64,000 bases of DNA from Metopolophium dirhodum (Eukaryota; Arthropoda; Insecta; Hemiptera; Aphididae): the NCBI RefSeq assembly GCF_019925205.1, contig NC_083562.1:21700001-21764000 (forward strand). The letters are read 5' to 3'. The position numbers and the translations under genes were made by a program. This document shows positions 1 through 11,650 of the stretch, piece after piece. The notes beneath the pieces are model-generated. The model had not been told where the DNA came from. It saw only the letters and a program-made list of their open reading frames with translations, and made no database searches. Within the stretch, counting starts at the first letter, position 1; every line of letters starts with the position of its first letter.

Positions 1-303
1 TCTCAATATGATATAACTATTAAGTATGTCTGTTTTCTAAATGTTTTAGCCGTGGTAATTGTACCTCTGATATACTAATTGCCACTAATCGTTCTTGGCA
101 ATATGCGACTATCGAACAACAAAAACATATATATCAATGGTAGTATATGGTATATTGTATTTTTTACTTTTCTGCGAATTATTTTTCATGCATTAGTGTT
201 TATATAATAAACCTGATAAACAGTCGGTAAATAAAACAAAATTACCATGAATACCGTGGATTTACCATAGGGCGTGGGTTTATTTTTAGAGACTGAACAA
301 TTT

Positions 304-474
304 TTATTCACCTCTGGGTCACATGCTTTAGATATCTGTAATAAAGAGTTTTAACCAAATATTCACGAACTCTTGAATATATTTTGTTCTTTGTCTGTAT
401 CAACTGCTACACCTGAACGATGTTTTTCAAGTTTGAAGAGGGTTAAGTATTACAGAATAAATAGTATAGTATAA
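304..474 (+). pseudogene. hAT transposase C-terminal fragment
   Basis: This frame encodes the end of a hAT-family dimerisation domain. It contains the signature STATPERCFSSLKRVK (about 385-447), preceded by a NIHELLNIFCSLSV stretch. One in-frame TAA at 352-354 breaks it, and nothing upstream stays open, so only about 55 codons survive. The frame ends at 472-474, a few bases before the satellite array starts. The family assignment rests on the conserved C-terminal motif. The fragment differs clearly in sequence from the complete hAT at 42.8-46.0 kb, so it comes from another lineage. It is a dead relic with no start codon, TIR or neighbouring exons. Confidence 0.7.
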
Positions 475-477
475 ATA

Positions 478-3400
478 GTAAGGAGGGTGTTGGCGCCCGC
501 AGGCAAATGCATTTTAGAAAACAAAAAAAAAATTTTGAAAACATTTTACTGTAGGAATACACATTACAAAGTACAAACTAAAATGCCCAGATTCTTAAAC
601 AAAAAAAACTATTTAAAATATTTAGTTCATTAAAGAATTATTATTCAAAGGGTACCAGATTGTCAATTTTCAAGTCAATACAAAATTTCAACCAGAGTTA
701 CATTACTAAAAAGAAAAAATTGAAGGAGGGTGTTGGAGCCTGGGGGCTAATGCATTTTAAAAAAGAAAAAAAATTTAAATAAATTATATTCTGGAAATAC
801 ACGTTAAAAACTTCAAACGAAAATGACCAGAATCTTAAACAGAAAACACTATTCAAAATATTTAGTTCATTAAAGAATGATTATTCACAGGGCACCAAGT
901 TATTAATTTTCAAGTCAATACAAAATATTCAACTAGAGTAACATCACTAAAAAAAAAATTGAAGGAGGGTATTGGCGCTCGCGGGCAAATGAATTTTAGA
1001 AAAAAAAAAAAAAATTTGGAAAACATTTACTCTAGGAATACACATTACAAATTTCAAACTGAAATGCCCAGAATCTTAAACAGAAAAAAACTATTTAAAA
1101 TATTTAGTTCATTAAAGAAGGATTATTCAAAGGGTACCAGATTGTCAATGTTTAAAAAATTTGGCTAGAGGTTAAATCATAAAAAAAAAATTGAAGGAAG
1201 GTATTGGCTCCCTCAGGTAAATGCATTTTGGAAAACAAAAAATAAAATTTGGAAAACGTTTATCGTAGGAATACACATTACAAATTTCAAACTAAAACGC
1301 CTAGAATCTTAAACAGAAAAAACTATTTAAAATATTTAGTTCATTAAGAAGGATTATTCAAAGGTACCAAAATTGTCAATGTTTAAAAAATTTGGCTAAA
1401 GGTTAAATCATAAAAAAAAAATTGAAGTAGGGTGTTGGCGCCCGCAGGCAAATGCATTTTAGGAAACCAATACAAAATTTTGAATAAATTTAACTGTATG
1501 ATTACACATTACAAAGTACAAACTAAAATGCCCAGATTCTTAAACAAAAAAAACTATTTAAAGTATTTAGTTCATTAAAGATAAGGATTATTCAAGGGTA
1601 CCAGATTGTCAATGTTTAAAAAATTTGATTAGAGGTTAAATCATAAAAAAAAATTGAAGTAGGGTGTTGGCGCCTGCAGGCAAATCATTTTAGAAAACAA
1701 AAAAAAATTTAAAAAAAATATTATTGTAGGAATGCACATTTCAAAGTCCATACAAAAAATTCAACTAGAGTTACATAACAAAAAAAAAATTGAAAGAGGG
1801 TGTTGGCGCCTGCAGGCAAATGCATTTTAGAAAACAAATAAAAATTGAAAATAAAAATTATTGTAGGAATACACATAACAAAGTCTATACAAAAAATTCA
1901 ACTAGAGATACATAACAAAAAAAAAAATTGGAAGAGGGTGTTGGCGCCCGCAGGCAAATAGATTTTACTGTATACTCATTATAAAGTACAAACTAAAATG
2001 CCCAGAATCTTAAACAGAAATAACTATTCAAAATATTTAGTTCATTAAAGAATTACTCAAAGGGTACCAGATTTTCAATGTTTAAAAAATTTGGCTAGAG
2101 TTAAAATCATAAAAAAAAATTTGAAGGGAGGTGTTGGCGCCCGCAGGCAAATCGATTTTAGAAAACAAAAAAAAAATTTGGAAAAAAATTTACATTAGAA
2201 ACACACATTACGAAGTTCAAACTAAAATGTCCTAACCAAATCTTTAACAGAAAAAACTCTTCAAAATATTTAGTTCATTGAAGAATGATTATTCAAAGTG
2301 AACCAGGTTATCAATGTTCAAAAAGTATATACAAAAAATTCAACTAGTCACATAACTAAAAAAAAATTGAAGGAGGGTGTTAGCGCCTGCAGGCAAATCA
2401 TTTTAGAAAACAAAAAAAAATTGAAAATAAAAATTATTGTAGGAATACACATAACAAAGTCTATACAAAAAATTCAACTAGAGATACATAACAAAAAAAA
2501 AAAATTGGAAGAGGGTGTTGGCGCCCGCAGGCAAATAGATTTTACTGTATGAATACTCATTATAAAGTACAAACTAAAATGCCCAGAATCTTAAACAGAA
2601 AAAACTATTTAAAATATTTAGTTCATTAAAGAATTATTCAAAGGGTAACAGATTGTCAATGTTTAAACAATTTGGCTAGAGTTAAAATCATAAAAAAAAA
2701 ATTGAAGAGAGGTGTTGGCGCCCGCAGGCAAATCGATTTTAGAAAACAAAAAAAAAATTTGGAAAAAAATTTACATTAGAAACACACATTACGAAGTTCA
2801 AACTAAAATGTCCTAACCAAATCTTAAACAGAAAAAACTATTCAAAATATTTAGTTCATTAAAGAATGATTATTCATGGGGCACCAAGTTATCAATTTTC
2901 AAGTCAATACAAAAAATTTAACTAGAGTTACAGTACTAAAAAAAAAAAAAATTGAAGGGAGGGGTTGGCGCCCGCAGGCAAATAGATTTTACTGTATGAA
3001 TACTCATTATAAAGTACAAACTTAAATGCCCAGAATCTTAAACAGAAATAACTATTCAAAATATTTAGTTCATTAAAGAATTACTCAGAGGGTACCAGAT
3101 TTTCAATGTTTAAAAAGTTTGGCTAGAGTTAAAATCATAAAAAAAAATTTGAAGGGAGGTGTTGGCGCCCGCAGGCAAATCGATTTTAGAAAACAAAAAA
3201 AAAATTGGAAAAAAATTTAGAAAAAACTATTAAAATATTTAGTTCGTTAATGATGGATTATTCAAAGTGCACCAAGTTATCAATGTTCAAAAAGTATATA
3301 CGAAAAATTCAACTAGTCACATAACTAAAAAAAAATTGAAGGAGGGTGTTGGCGCCTGCAGGCAAATCATTTTAGAAAACAAAAAAAAATTTAAAAAAAA

Positions 3401-4858
3401 TATTATTGTAGGAATGCACATTTCAAAGTCCATACAAAAAATTCAACTAGAGTTACATAACAAAAAAAAAATTGAAAGAGGGTGTTGGCGCCTGCAGGCA
3501 AATGCATTTTAGAAAACAAAAAAAAATTGAAAATAAAAATTATTGTAGGAATACACATAACAAAGTCTATACAAAAAATTCAACTAGAGATACATAACAA
3601 AAAAAAAAATTGGAAGAGGGTGTTGGTGCCCGCAGGCAAATGCATTTTAGAAAACAAAAAAAAAATTGAAATTAAAAACTTCAAACTGAAATGTCCAGAA
3701 TCTTAAACAGAAAAAAACCATTCAAAATATTTAGTTCATTAATGATGGATTATTCAAAGTGCACCAGGTTATCAATGTTCAAAAAGAATATACAAAAAAT
3801 TCAACTAGAGTTACATAACAAAAATAAAAATTGAAAGAGGGTGTTGGCGCCCGCAGGCAAATGCATTTTAGAAAATAAAAAAAAAATTTTAAAAAAAATA
3901 TTATTGTAGGAATACACATAGCAAAGTCTATACAAAAAATTCAACTAGTCACATAACAAAAAAAAATTGAAAGTGGGGGTTGGCGTCCGCAGGCAAATAG
4001 ATTTTAGAAAACAAAAAAAATTTGGAAAAACATTTAGAAAAAACTATTCAAAATATTTAGTTCATTAAAGAATTATTCAAAGGGTAACAGATTGTCATTG
4101 TTTAAAAAATTTGGCTAGAGTTAAAATCATAAAAAAAAAATTGAAGGGAGGTGTTGGCGCCCGCAGGCAAATCGATTTTAGAAAACAAAAAAAAATTTGG
4201 AAAAAAATTTACATTAGAAACACACATTATGAAGTTCAAACTAAAATGTCCTAACCAAATCTTAAACAGAAAAAACTATTCAAAATATTTAGTTCATTGA
4301 AGAATGATTATTCATGGGGCACCAAGTTATCAATTTTCAAGTCAATACAAAAAATTTAACGTATGAATACACATTACATTGTACAAACTAAAATGCCCAG
4401 AATCTTAAACAGAAAAAACTATTTAAAATATTTAGTTCATTAAAGAATTATTCAAATGGTAACAGATTGTCAATGTTTAAAAAATTTGGCTAGAGTTAAA
4501 ATCATAAAAAAAAATTGAAGGGAGGTGTTGGCGCCCGCAGGCAAATCGATTTTAGAAAACAAAAAAAAATTTGGAAAAAAATTTACATTAGAAACACACA
4601 TTACGAAGTTCAAACTAAAATGTCCTAACCAAATCTTTTAAAGAAAGAAAATAATTTAGAAAAAACTATTCAAAATATTTAGTTCATTAAAGAATGATTA
4701 TTCATGGGGCACTTAGTTATCAATTTTCAAGTCAATACAAAATATTCAACTAGAGTTACAGTACTAAAAAAAAAAATTGAAGGGAGGTGTTGGCGCCTGC
4801 AGGCAAATTGATTTTAGAAAACAAAAAAAAAATTTGGAAAAAATTTGACTGTAGGAAC
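478..4858. repeat. Satellite array, about 22 units with higher-order structure
   Basis: The core TTGGCGCCCGCAGGCAAAT, or close variants, recurs near 492, 734, 974, 1206, 1437, 1669, 1805, 1943, 2136, 2382, 2520, 2717, 2967, 3165, 3350, 3488, 3626, 3846, 3982, 4155, 4529 and 4791. Early spacing is 231-242 bp. From 1669 onward, short units of 136-138 bp alternate with units of about 195 and 248 bp, giving a higher-order period of about 580 bp. Each unit has A-runs of 8-11 on either side of the core and, in long units, a conserved block containing AATATTTAGTTCATTAA. Short reading frames in the array (such as 2298-2552 and 3267-3512) arise because the 138-bp unit is a multiple of three, and I do not consider them genes. 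Confidence 0.92.
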
Positions 4859-5149
4859 ACGCTTTATGAGTACACGGGTACTCAGCGTACTCCCAGGTAT
4901 AGCCGGTTAATCTTGAAAAATATTTATACAAAAAAATCTACTAGAGTTCAATGAATTGAAAAAAAAATTGTTTGAGAAATCTGTGTGAAATAACCCTAAA
5001 CAAAAGAATACGCTGGAAGCTAAATACTGCAATACATATTAACTACAATCCAAAAACTAGGTATTGTTTACATTATAATAATACGAACAGTTATTATGAT
5101 CAGAGGTGTATCACCGTAATATATGTATTAGAAAATGTATAAAAACGAA

Positions 5150-5620
5150 TGTAATTTATAAAGGATGCAAAAAAATTAAATCAGAAAAAGGTCCTGCACG
5201 GACTCTATTATGTGATTGTAATTTATGAAGGACACAAAATAATGTTTAATTTAAAATAATATTGTGTTTGGCTGGGTTTACAGTCAATATTAAATAACAA
5301 ACTATAAAGTCTAAATGCAAATAAAAACATAGTCAGATATCTGTTTTAGTCTTTGTAAATATGTGCGGAAAAAAATTAGATATAGTACAATGTAAAAAAA
5401 TGTGGAAAGAAAACCCTGAGAATTCTTTGACAGTAGGATAATAAAACACAAAACTATATATTAAATTAAAACTATTGATTTTATACATTTTCTATTTACA
5501 AAAGCTCATAAGTATTGAAAACCTTATAAAATCCTAAAAAAATTATATTTTGTTATATTTTAAAATACATTTTATAATTTGTTGTGTTAAAAAAATCATT
5601 ATTTAATGTTGGCTGTATTT
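5150..5620. repeat. Dispersed repeat, copy 1, left part
   Basis: This segment aligns by eye with 52310-52735 in the same orientation, for example AAGGATGCAAAAAAATTAAA and GTGATTGTAATTTATGAAGG. It is the left portion of a repeat of about 3 kb whose right portion is at 6160-7720. No coding potential is seen. Bases 4859-5149 and 5621-5864 hold only AT-rich DNA and a short CCTAACCTAACCTAAC run at 5716-5731. Confidence 0.75.
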
Positions 5621-6159
5621 AAGTTTTTAATAACTATACTGGTACAACTCTAGCTGACAGTCTTTAAGACCGTGTTAAAAACTATAATAATTAGTTAACG
5701 TCTAATTTACTGTCCTATCCTAACCTAACCTAACATAACCAAATTAATAATATTTAAATATTTTCTTTCATTGTTATGTTTACAATATCGAATACCTTTA
5801 TAGTTAGTAGGAAAACATCATCGCAAAGCTCTCGACTAGTGATTGTAGTCGTATATCATCATCATAGCTTCAACTAATCTTAGGTTTACCAAACTAGCTT
5901 CTTATGACTAATTACATTAGGACACTTTGAATAAAAAGTTCCTGAGTTGCAGGTTGCCGAACTTATAAGTGATTGATTATCAAGTCGATCCTTAGATTGT
6001 TGACACCTTAGTTCCCCTCGAAGACCGCTGGTAAGACTATTATGTCCTATCCATTATGTTATATCTATATTATCTATGATGGAGCCATACCCAGCTCACT
6101 CGTGTAAACAATTTGAAGCACATAAAAGCGATTAACGAGTCTGATAATATGAAATCCCA

Positions 6160-7720
6160 GACCTGTCCCCCATACTCTGATATTAAGAGCCCTGCCCACC
6201 TTCATATTTTCTATGCAAAAAGTAAATTTAAGACAAATTTGTAAATCAATGCACAGTCTCTCTATTGTACTAATATTTGTGATTTCATTAATTTTCAGTA
6301 TTTTGTATACTTAGATTGGGAAAACATAAGACAATATCATTTACAAGACTGTGACTAACACAATCATACTTTGATAAAAGTATATGATATAAGTACCTTC
6401 TATATTTGAATTCTTCGTTTTTTTCCAGGTACTTTATTGGTGGACGGCACTTTAACAACGGTCCCTCGATCTACTAAGGCAACCTTGAGGCATTTCCTTC
6501 TAGGAAATTTATTAAATTCTCAAACATAACTCTTAATTCAAGAGTTTGTAACTAATATAATATATGTTATGATATTTATGGACGACACTTGCACCATGGC
6601 CCCTCGATATAGTAATGTGGCGACCCGGCACATCTCTTTTAGATAAATGATAATTTTAAACATTTATGTTTTGTAGATAATTTGAAGAAAAATTTAAAAT
6701 TGAAGAGAGACTGTGTGAATTAACAAAATTTGTGGTATGAAATGTTTATTTGAACACCTGTTATAATGTATTATAATGAACTTAAGTTAATTTTTTATAA
6801 TGTACTATAGTAAACATTTGAACATTTATTACAATATACGTATATTATACATAGATTTCAAGTATGATTTTTTTTAGTTTTTTTTTTGATAGTTACCTAC
6901 CTACTACAATACAAGACACTTTATTTTTATATTTTGAAGCAACATTATATGTTTTGGATTATTTAGATCTATATAAACTAAATTTCAGACCCATAGTTTA
7001 GTATTTAAAGTTTGTATGATCAAAGTCGTGGAACCAAATTTTATCAGACTCTACTAGAATGTTGTAGTTAAATTAAACTATAATATAGGTATGTGGAATA
7101 ACAGTACCTAACCTTCTATTATAATTTGTTATGAATATAATATTTTAAGTAATAACTCAAATTTAGCACTTTTACGGTACTTAATACATTTTCCTAATAT
7201 TTTAACAGAAATTATGGAGCTAAAAATATAGAAATACCTATATTATGTCACGGTCCATAGTTGATAGTTTTGTTTCATTTATAATTATAATGCTTTTTAA
7301 TATACTTTTTCATAAATTAATATTTATTACAGTTGGCTTTTATGATTTGTTTGAACTATTATTACGTATTTTTTGGGGGAGATCCCTATTATTACAACAC
7401 CATTACCAATATGCGTTTTTTTCTGGTTAGTTAATATAATTGCATGTTTTCATGATTTCTTCGTATTTATGCTTATTTTCTTAAAATGTTTTTATATTTT
7501 CGGTTCATCCGTTACCTACCTACCAAGTGTGTAAATAAAGAATTTTTTTTGTAAACCAATTTGAATTATTATTTATTAATTTAAAAAAATTTTAATAAAA
7601 ACGTTTTCATTCAGTATTTTTTTTGAATATTTTATAATTTTTAATATTTTTGAATATTTCAGTGCATATATTTGCCTGTTTTTAGTGCATACATGCAGGC
7701 AAATATTTAACACTTAAGAG
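6160..7720. repeat. Dispersed repeat, copy 1, right part
   Basis: This stretch matches 53345-55560 collinearly at many points: AAAGTAAATTTAAGACA, the GGTGGACG box, GAAATTATTGAGCTAAAAATATAGAAATA and the terminal region near 7600-7700. The reading frame at 7245-7430 lies in a part conserved only as repeat DNA, and it is broken in the second copy, so it is not called as a gene. Confidence 0.72.
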
Positions 7721-7721
7721 G

Positions 7722-7853
7722 ATGTCAGATTTTTAGCGCACCATTTATTTCTCTCTCCGACCCACGCACAATCATTTTAGTGTTTTCTTAATCGTACATT
7801 TGGTATGCTACGCGTGGGTCAAAGATGGAAAAACAAATAGTGCGCTGACATCC
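7722..7853. mobile_element. Small hairpin MITE
   Basis: The ends form an inverted repeat: GGATGTCAG...GCGCACC..TTTATTT...GACCCACGC on the left, and the complement GCGTGGGTC...AAATA.TGCGC.TGACATCC on the right, separated by about 40 bases. The 132-bp size, terminal symmetry and lack of coding fit a miniature inverted-repeat element. It sits just inside the right arm of the larger fold-back structure. No convincing target duplication is visible. Confidence 0.65.
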
Positions 7854-8319
7854 CAACCAGCAACGAGTTTACACGAGTGAGCTGGGTATGGCTCCATCAT
7901 AGATAATAAAGATATGGATAGGACATAATGGTCTTATCAGCGGTCTTCGTCCTTCGAGGGGAACAATTGAGGCCAAATAAAGTATACTCATATCGAGTAT
8001 CGACTATCAATATAAAGAAGCCTCAATTGCCTTCCCCTCCGGGAACGCCGCCTCAAATGTATTTCACATAGGCGTGGACTATCCATGATGTCAACAATCA
8101 GAGGATCAACTTGATAATCAAACACTTAAGTTCGGCAACCTGCAGCAACTCAGGATCTTTTTATTCAAAGTGTACTAATGAGTCATAAGAAGGTTAGTTA
8201 GGTAAACCTATGGTTAGTTGAAGCTAGTGGCCTTTGCAATTCAAGATCTTATCCTACGTATTCGGCATTGTTAACATAACTATTCTACCTTTACACTTTT
8301 TCTTCCCCCGTCTCTCACA

Positions 8320-8506
8320 GCTATATACAGGTTCAGCCACTCTCATTCCACACCTCCATATGATCGGTATTCTGTCTATCCATCTCTTCTTCAGTCTTCT
8401 CGCCCCTCATTTCCCACCTAAATTAACTAACTTCTATAGCCACTCTCACTATCTCTTATCATACAGTGGCCGAACCTAAACCTATTCTCTCTTGTTTTCA
8501 CTACAA
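8320..8506. repeat. C/T-rich dispersed repeat, copy 1
   Basis: This block matches the last 170 bases of the window (63829-64000) in the same orientation. Shared strings include GGTATTCTGTCTATCCATCT and CTCTTGTTTTCACTAC. The plus strand is pyrimidine-rich. A reading frame crosses it (8234-8479) but follows no known family and is not conserved in the second copy. Confidence 0.8.
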
Positions 8507-9427
8507 TATGTACACTACCCTACACTACCCTTAATTAATTAATTTCTTATTCTATCCTCTTTTGTACCTTAACACCTTACTTATTATTCTCATATCTGCT
8601 ACCCTCACTCCACTTACCTACCCTAACCTTACATTTCTTTTTCATCTTTCCCTTTCATACACCAAACATTCTGAAATCCTGTTGACCCATTTCCTTATCT
8701 TCGCCATATCACACACTTCCTAATTCCTATTCACTCAGTCTCTAGTTACCTACAAGTCATCGTACTTGATTATCGGTGAAAATATTTAAATATCATTGAG
8801 AGAATTCCCTACTCGAAAGAATTGCTTAAAAAAATATCATACCTCACCAATTTTCTAATTTTGAACACGACTTTATTGATAGCCCGAATAGTGTTTTACC
8901 AGTATAGTTACAATACAAATATTGAAAATTTTCGGGCTATACATCCCCTGATCAATTAACTATAATAAAAAAAAACCTACTGAGAAATAAGAAAATACAT
9001 ACCCCGTGACGGAATCAAAATCTACTACAAAACTTAGTCTTCGAAACACTGAAACGTTCACACATTTCAATCTGCTTATGATATATTATTCCCAGTTTGA
9101 AAATGTTCACTGACGAATACCATTTCTGAAATAACACGCATCTTATGCAGTAAAATGTTCTACAATATTCTAATGACCTATGCGTTACAGTCTACAGATA
9201 TTATATAAACCTACCAATAAATACCTAATATTAATTTTTATTACATAGAGTTTATATTTTTAAATGTTGTATTCAAGGATTTAAAAGTTTTATTTTTATA
9301 CCTAACAAAAATTACATTTATTCACAAGTCAGTTATCAACTAGAACTTGACTACGAGTAAGACAGCGTTTGGATTGTTCGGACTGGCGTATAGTTTATTA
9401 TTATTATACATTGCGCCTTTGGTAGGC
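8507..9427. other. Non-coding, no gene seen
   Basis: The first 250 bases continue the C/T-rich composition and the rest is AT-rich. No open frame with protein-like composition, no RNA gene and no terminal repeats are recognised. Confidence 0.5.
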
Positions 9428-9650
9428 AGTAGTAAACGTATATGCTTCTACGTTACTTAGTTAACAGATTTTCCGAGACAATAAATATTTAATTCAAGTC
9501 TAAAAAGTAAATGTAAGACCAAAATAATATAAAAACAAACTTACGCATAAACATCGACTCTTCCCGTGAAACCTAGCTGTACTGCAGCACACGCTGTCGT
9601 CGAAGAAACAGCTATCTTCATCCGTCTACATCTCGTGGTCTACATATTCT
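9428..9650 (-). repeat. Spaced repeat copy 1 with splice donor
   Basis: On the minus strand the order is GATGAAGATAGCTGTTTCTT, a short coding-like stretch, then a donor GC/GTAAGTTTG (near 9541) and a conserved intron-like tail reaching GTCTCGGAAAATCTG. A closely similar block lies at 13620-13830 and a diverged one at 11480-11650. The minus-strand frame beginning MKIAVSS stays open for 26 codons up to the donor. It could be a first exon of a duplicated gene or part of a mobile element. Confidence 0.6.
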
Positions 9651-11479
9651 GGTGTTCGATGAAAAAGATTGAAATATGTATTTTAATATGTATTACCTAA
9701 ATAACAAAATAACTAAATAAATTCGTGTTTTTTTTAAACATTTTCATGACCCCCCCCCCCCCACCCCCCTCTTGCGAAATTGTGTCACTACTCCTTAGAG
9801 TGGTGCGCCCCTTAGGTTAAGAGCCCTTGAAATAGTGCATGTTAAAAAATCATACATATCCTCCCCACCACCTCTTGACAAAATCATTTGACTCATTTAG
9901 CTACTTTTTGAATTAAGAACGATACATTGAACGTACAAAACTGTACCTACCTACATAATAGTTATCAACCTATTAACCCATCAATAATATTATATTTTTT
10001 ATTGTGTACACTAATCGATTGGTATATACAAAATAACGTTAAGTTATAAATAGGACGTGGATTTAAATGAATTAAAAATAAGAAAAATGCCTTAAAAATA
10101 CGATTTAATGCACTTATATTACAGAGCTTAATAAAATAGCCAGAAAAATTAAAAGTCCAATTTAAACGAATATAAAATAGAATTCAGATAAGTGTATTCG
10201 TTATATTTTGAGTTTCATTATAGCACATCAGTCAATCAGATGCTATTTAATGTTTTAAAATAAAAAACGTCGACAGTAATTCCATATTGGCAAGTGTTGT
10301 TTTCTATAACTGAAGATTGAAGTTATGGTATCGAACATAATGGGTACGTAAAAAAATAGAAATATAAGAAAAAAAATTACCTTTATTTAATTGTATTTAA
10401 TTTTTTTCTAATAAGTTTTTATAAAATTGACTTTATCCCATATAAATGTTCTAATTTCATTTTTCAATTCGTTGATAATATATGAAACGAATTCTTTGGT
10501 TGGAAAGCAATGTTTTAGAAAATTCGGAAAATGCAGTTTATATTTAAATATTAAAAATAATAATTTCTGATGCATTGATGCTGAAGAGTGAGGGGGTGGA
10601 CAATCAGCCGAACCGAAATCTAACATCTTAAACACTTAATATAAACAATTTTTCACACACGCGTCATGGTATGAAAATAAAAAAAACGATATCTTTGCTC
10701 AGAACCATTTTTCGTTTGTTCGTTCTGTATTTTAATAATTTATACGTGGATATATTATTATTACTAATAATTATATTAGTTGTGTTTGTTTTATTTCATT
10801 AATTTATTTAGTACTATACCAATAAATTATATATTAATTAATAATTTTTAAAACATTGTGTTCAAAAAAATAAAAAATAAATGTGATTTTAATTAGAGTC
10901 TTGTAATGTACCTACCTATATTTAAAAAATAAATAAATATAATAATAACTGTTGAACTTTTAGGGACATAATAGGTAACACATTCGTGTATGTAGTATTA
11001 AACTATTTATATAGGTATATTTATATACCTATACGAGTATATGAGTAGGTACTAGGTATATTATTCATAAGTACCTACGCACACGTCAGGATAGGCAGTT
11101 GACCATTCCGTGAATATAATTTTATGTGTACATGGTTATACATCCCTAATCCCTATGATATAGAATATAGATATTAGGTGAACAATAGAAGTTAAGTATG
11201 TGACACTAAATTAATAGTTACCTATAACTTATAACGTTGTATTTGGAAAAAAAATTACCAGTTATTAATTAAAATTGTATCTTATGACTATTATCAGTTA
11301 TAAGTCATAATTCATAACATATATTTCTATAAATTAAACCAAAATACTTATATATTTATATTAAGTACCCTGTATAGGTATGCACCTATTAATTATAATT
11401 ATTCTACAAACAGGGACTGGAAAAACGACGACGACATTTATATCTCGCGTATTTTATACATTTCTAGTCCGGAACTAAA
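9651..11479. other. Non-coding stretch between spaced repeats
   Basis: AT-rich DNA with a C-run at 9752-9775. A minus-strand frame at 10408-10635 has 75 codons but no recognisable domain and no support beyond being open; it might be exon debris of the same duplicated locus as the repeats on either side. Nothing else is supported. Confidence 0.4.
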
Positions 11480-11650
11480 GTATGCGCATACAACACTTGG
11501 ATAGCACATTTTTCGTGACATTAAATATTTGTTTTAAGTCTTAAAAGTAAATTTAAGCCCCAAAAGAATATAAAAACAAACTTACTTTAATTATCGACTC
11601 TTTCGGCGGAATCCGTGACGTGTGTGAACTGCGACGCCCATGAGGAAACG
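11480..11650 (-). repeat. Spaced repeat copy 2, diverged, donor kept
   Basis: The minus strand reads CCGCCGAAAGAGTCGATAATTAAA followed by the donor GTAAGTTTG near 11588, then the same intron-like tail (AAGACTTAAAACAAATATTTA region) as copies 1 and 3. Flanking exon-like sequence has diverged more than the donor. A minus-strand frame 11591-11944 crosses it, but I see no family signature. Confidence 0.5.

Larger units (their letters stand above)
5865..8225. mobile_element. Fold-back element with long inverted arms
   Basis: Bases 5865-6107 and 7868-8225 are inverted copies of each other. The left arm begins TAGCTTCAACTAATCTTAGG and the right arm ends GGTTAGTTGAAGCTA. Shared inner landmarks include GATGGAGCCATACCCAGCTC and its complement. 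The right arm carries about 90 extra bases near 7965-8090, themselves bounded by ATTGAGGC and GCCTCAAT. The enclosed DNA at 6160-7720 is the right part of the dispersed repeat that occurs without these arms at 53.3-55.6 kb. No transposase is encoded. The class is unknown, and no clear target duplication was found. Confidence 0.7.

Noticed and set aside
2298..3706. Three plus-strand frames of 74-84 codons in the satellite
   Set aside because: They read through because the short unit is 138 bp, a multiple of three. They are Lys-rich from A-runs and vary with unit order.
5716..5731. CCTAACCTAACC motif as telomeric repeat (also 33062 and 33565)
   Set aside because: Only two to three units of the insect TTAGG type; too short to be an interstitial telomere array.
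7245..7430. 61-codon hydrophobic frame
   Set aside because: Lies in a dispersed repeat and is disrupted in the copy near 55.0-55.2 kb.
8234..8479. 81-codon frame
   Set aside because: Spans the junction of a fold-back arm and a C/T-rich repeat, and the corresponding part of the copy at 63.8 kb is not open in the same way.
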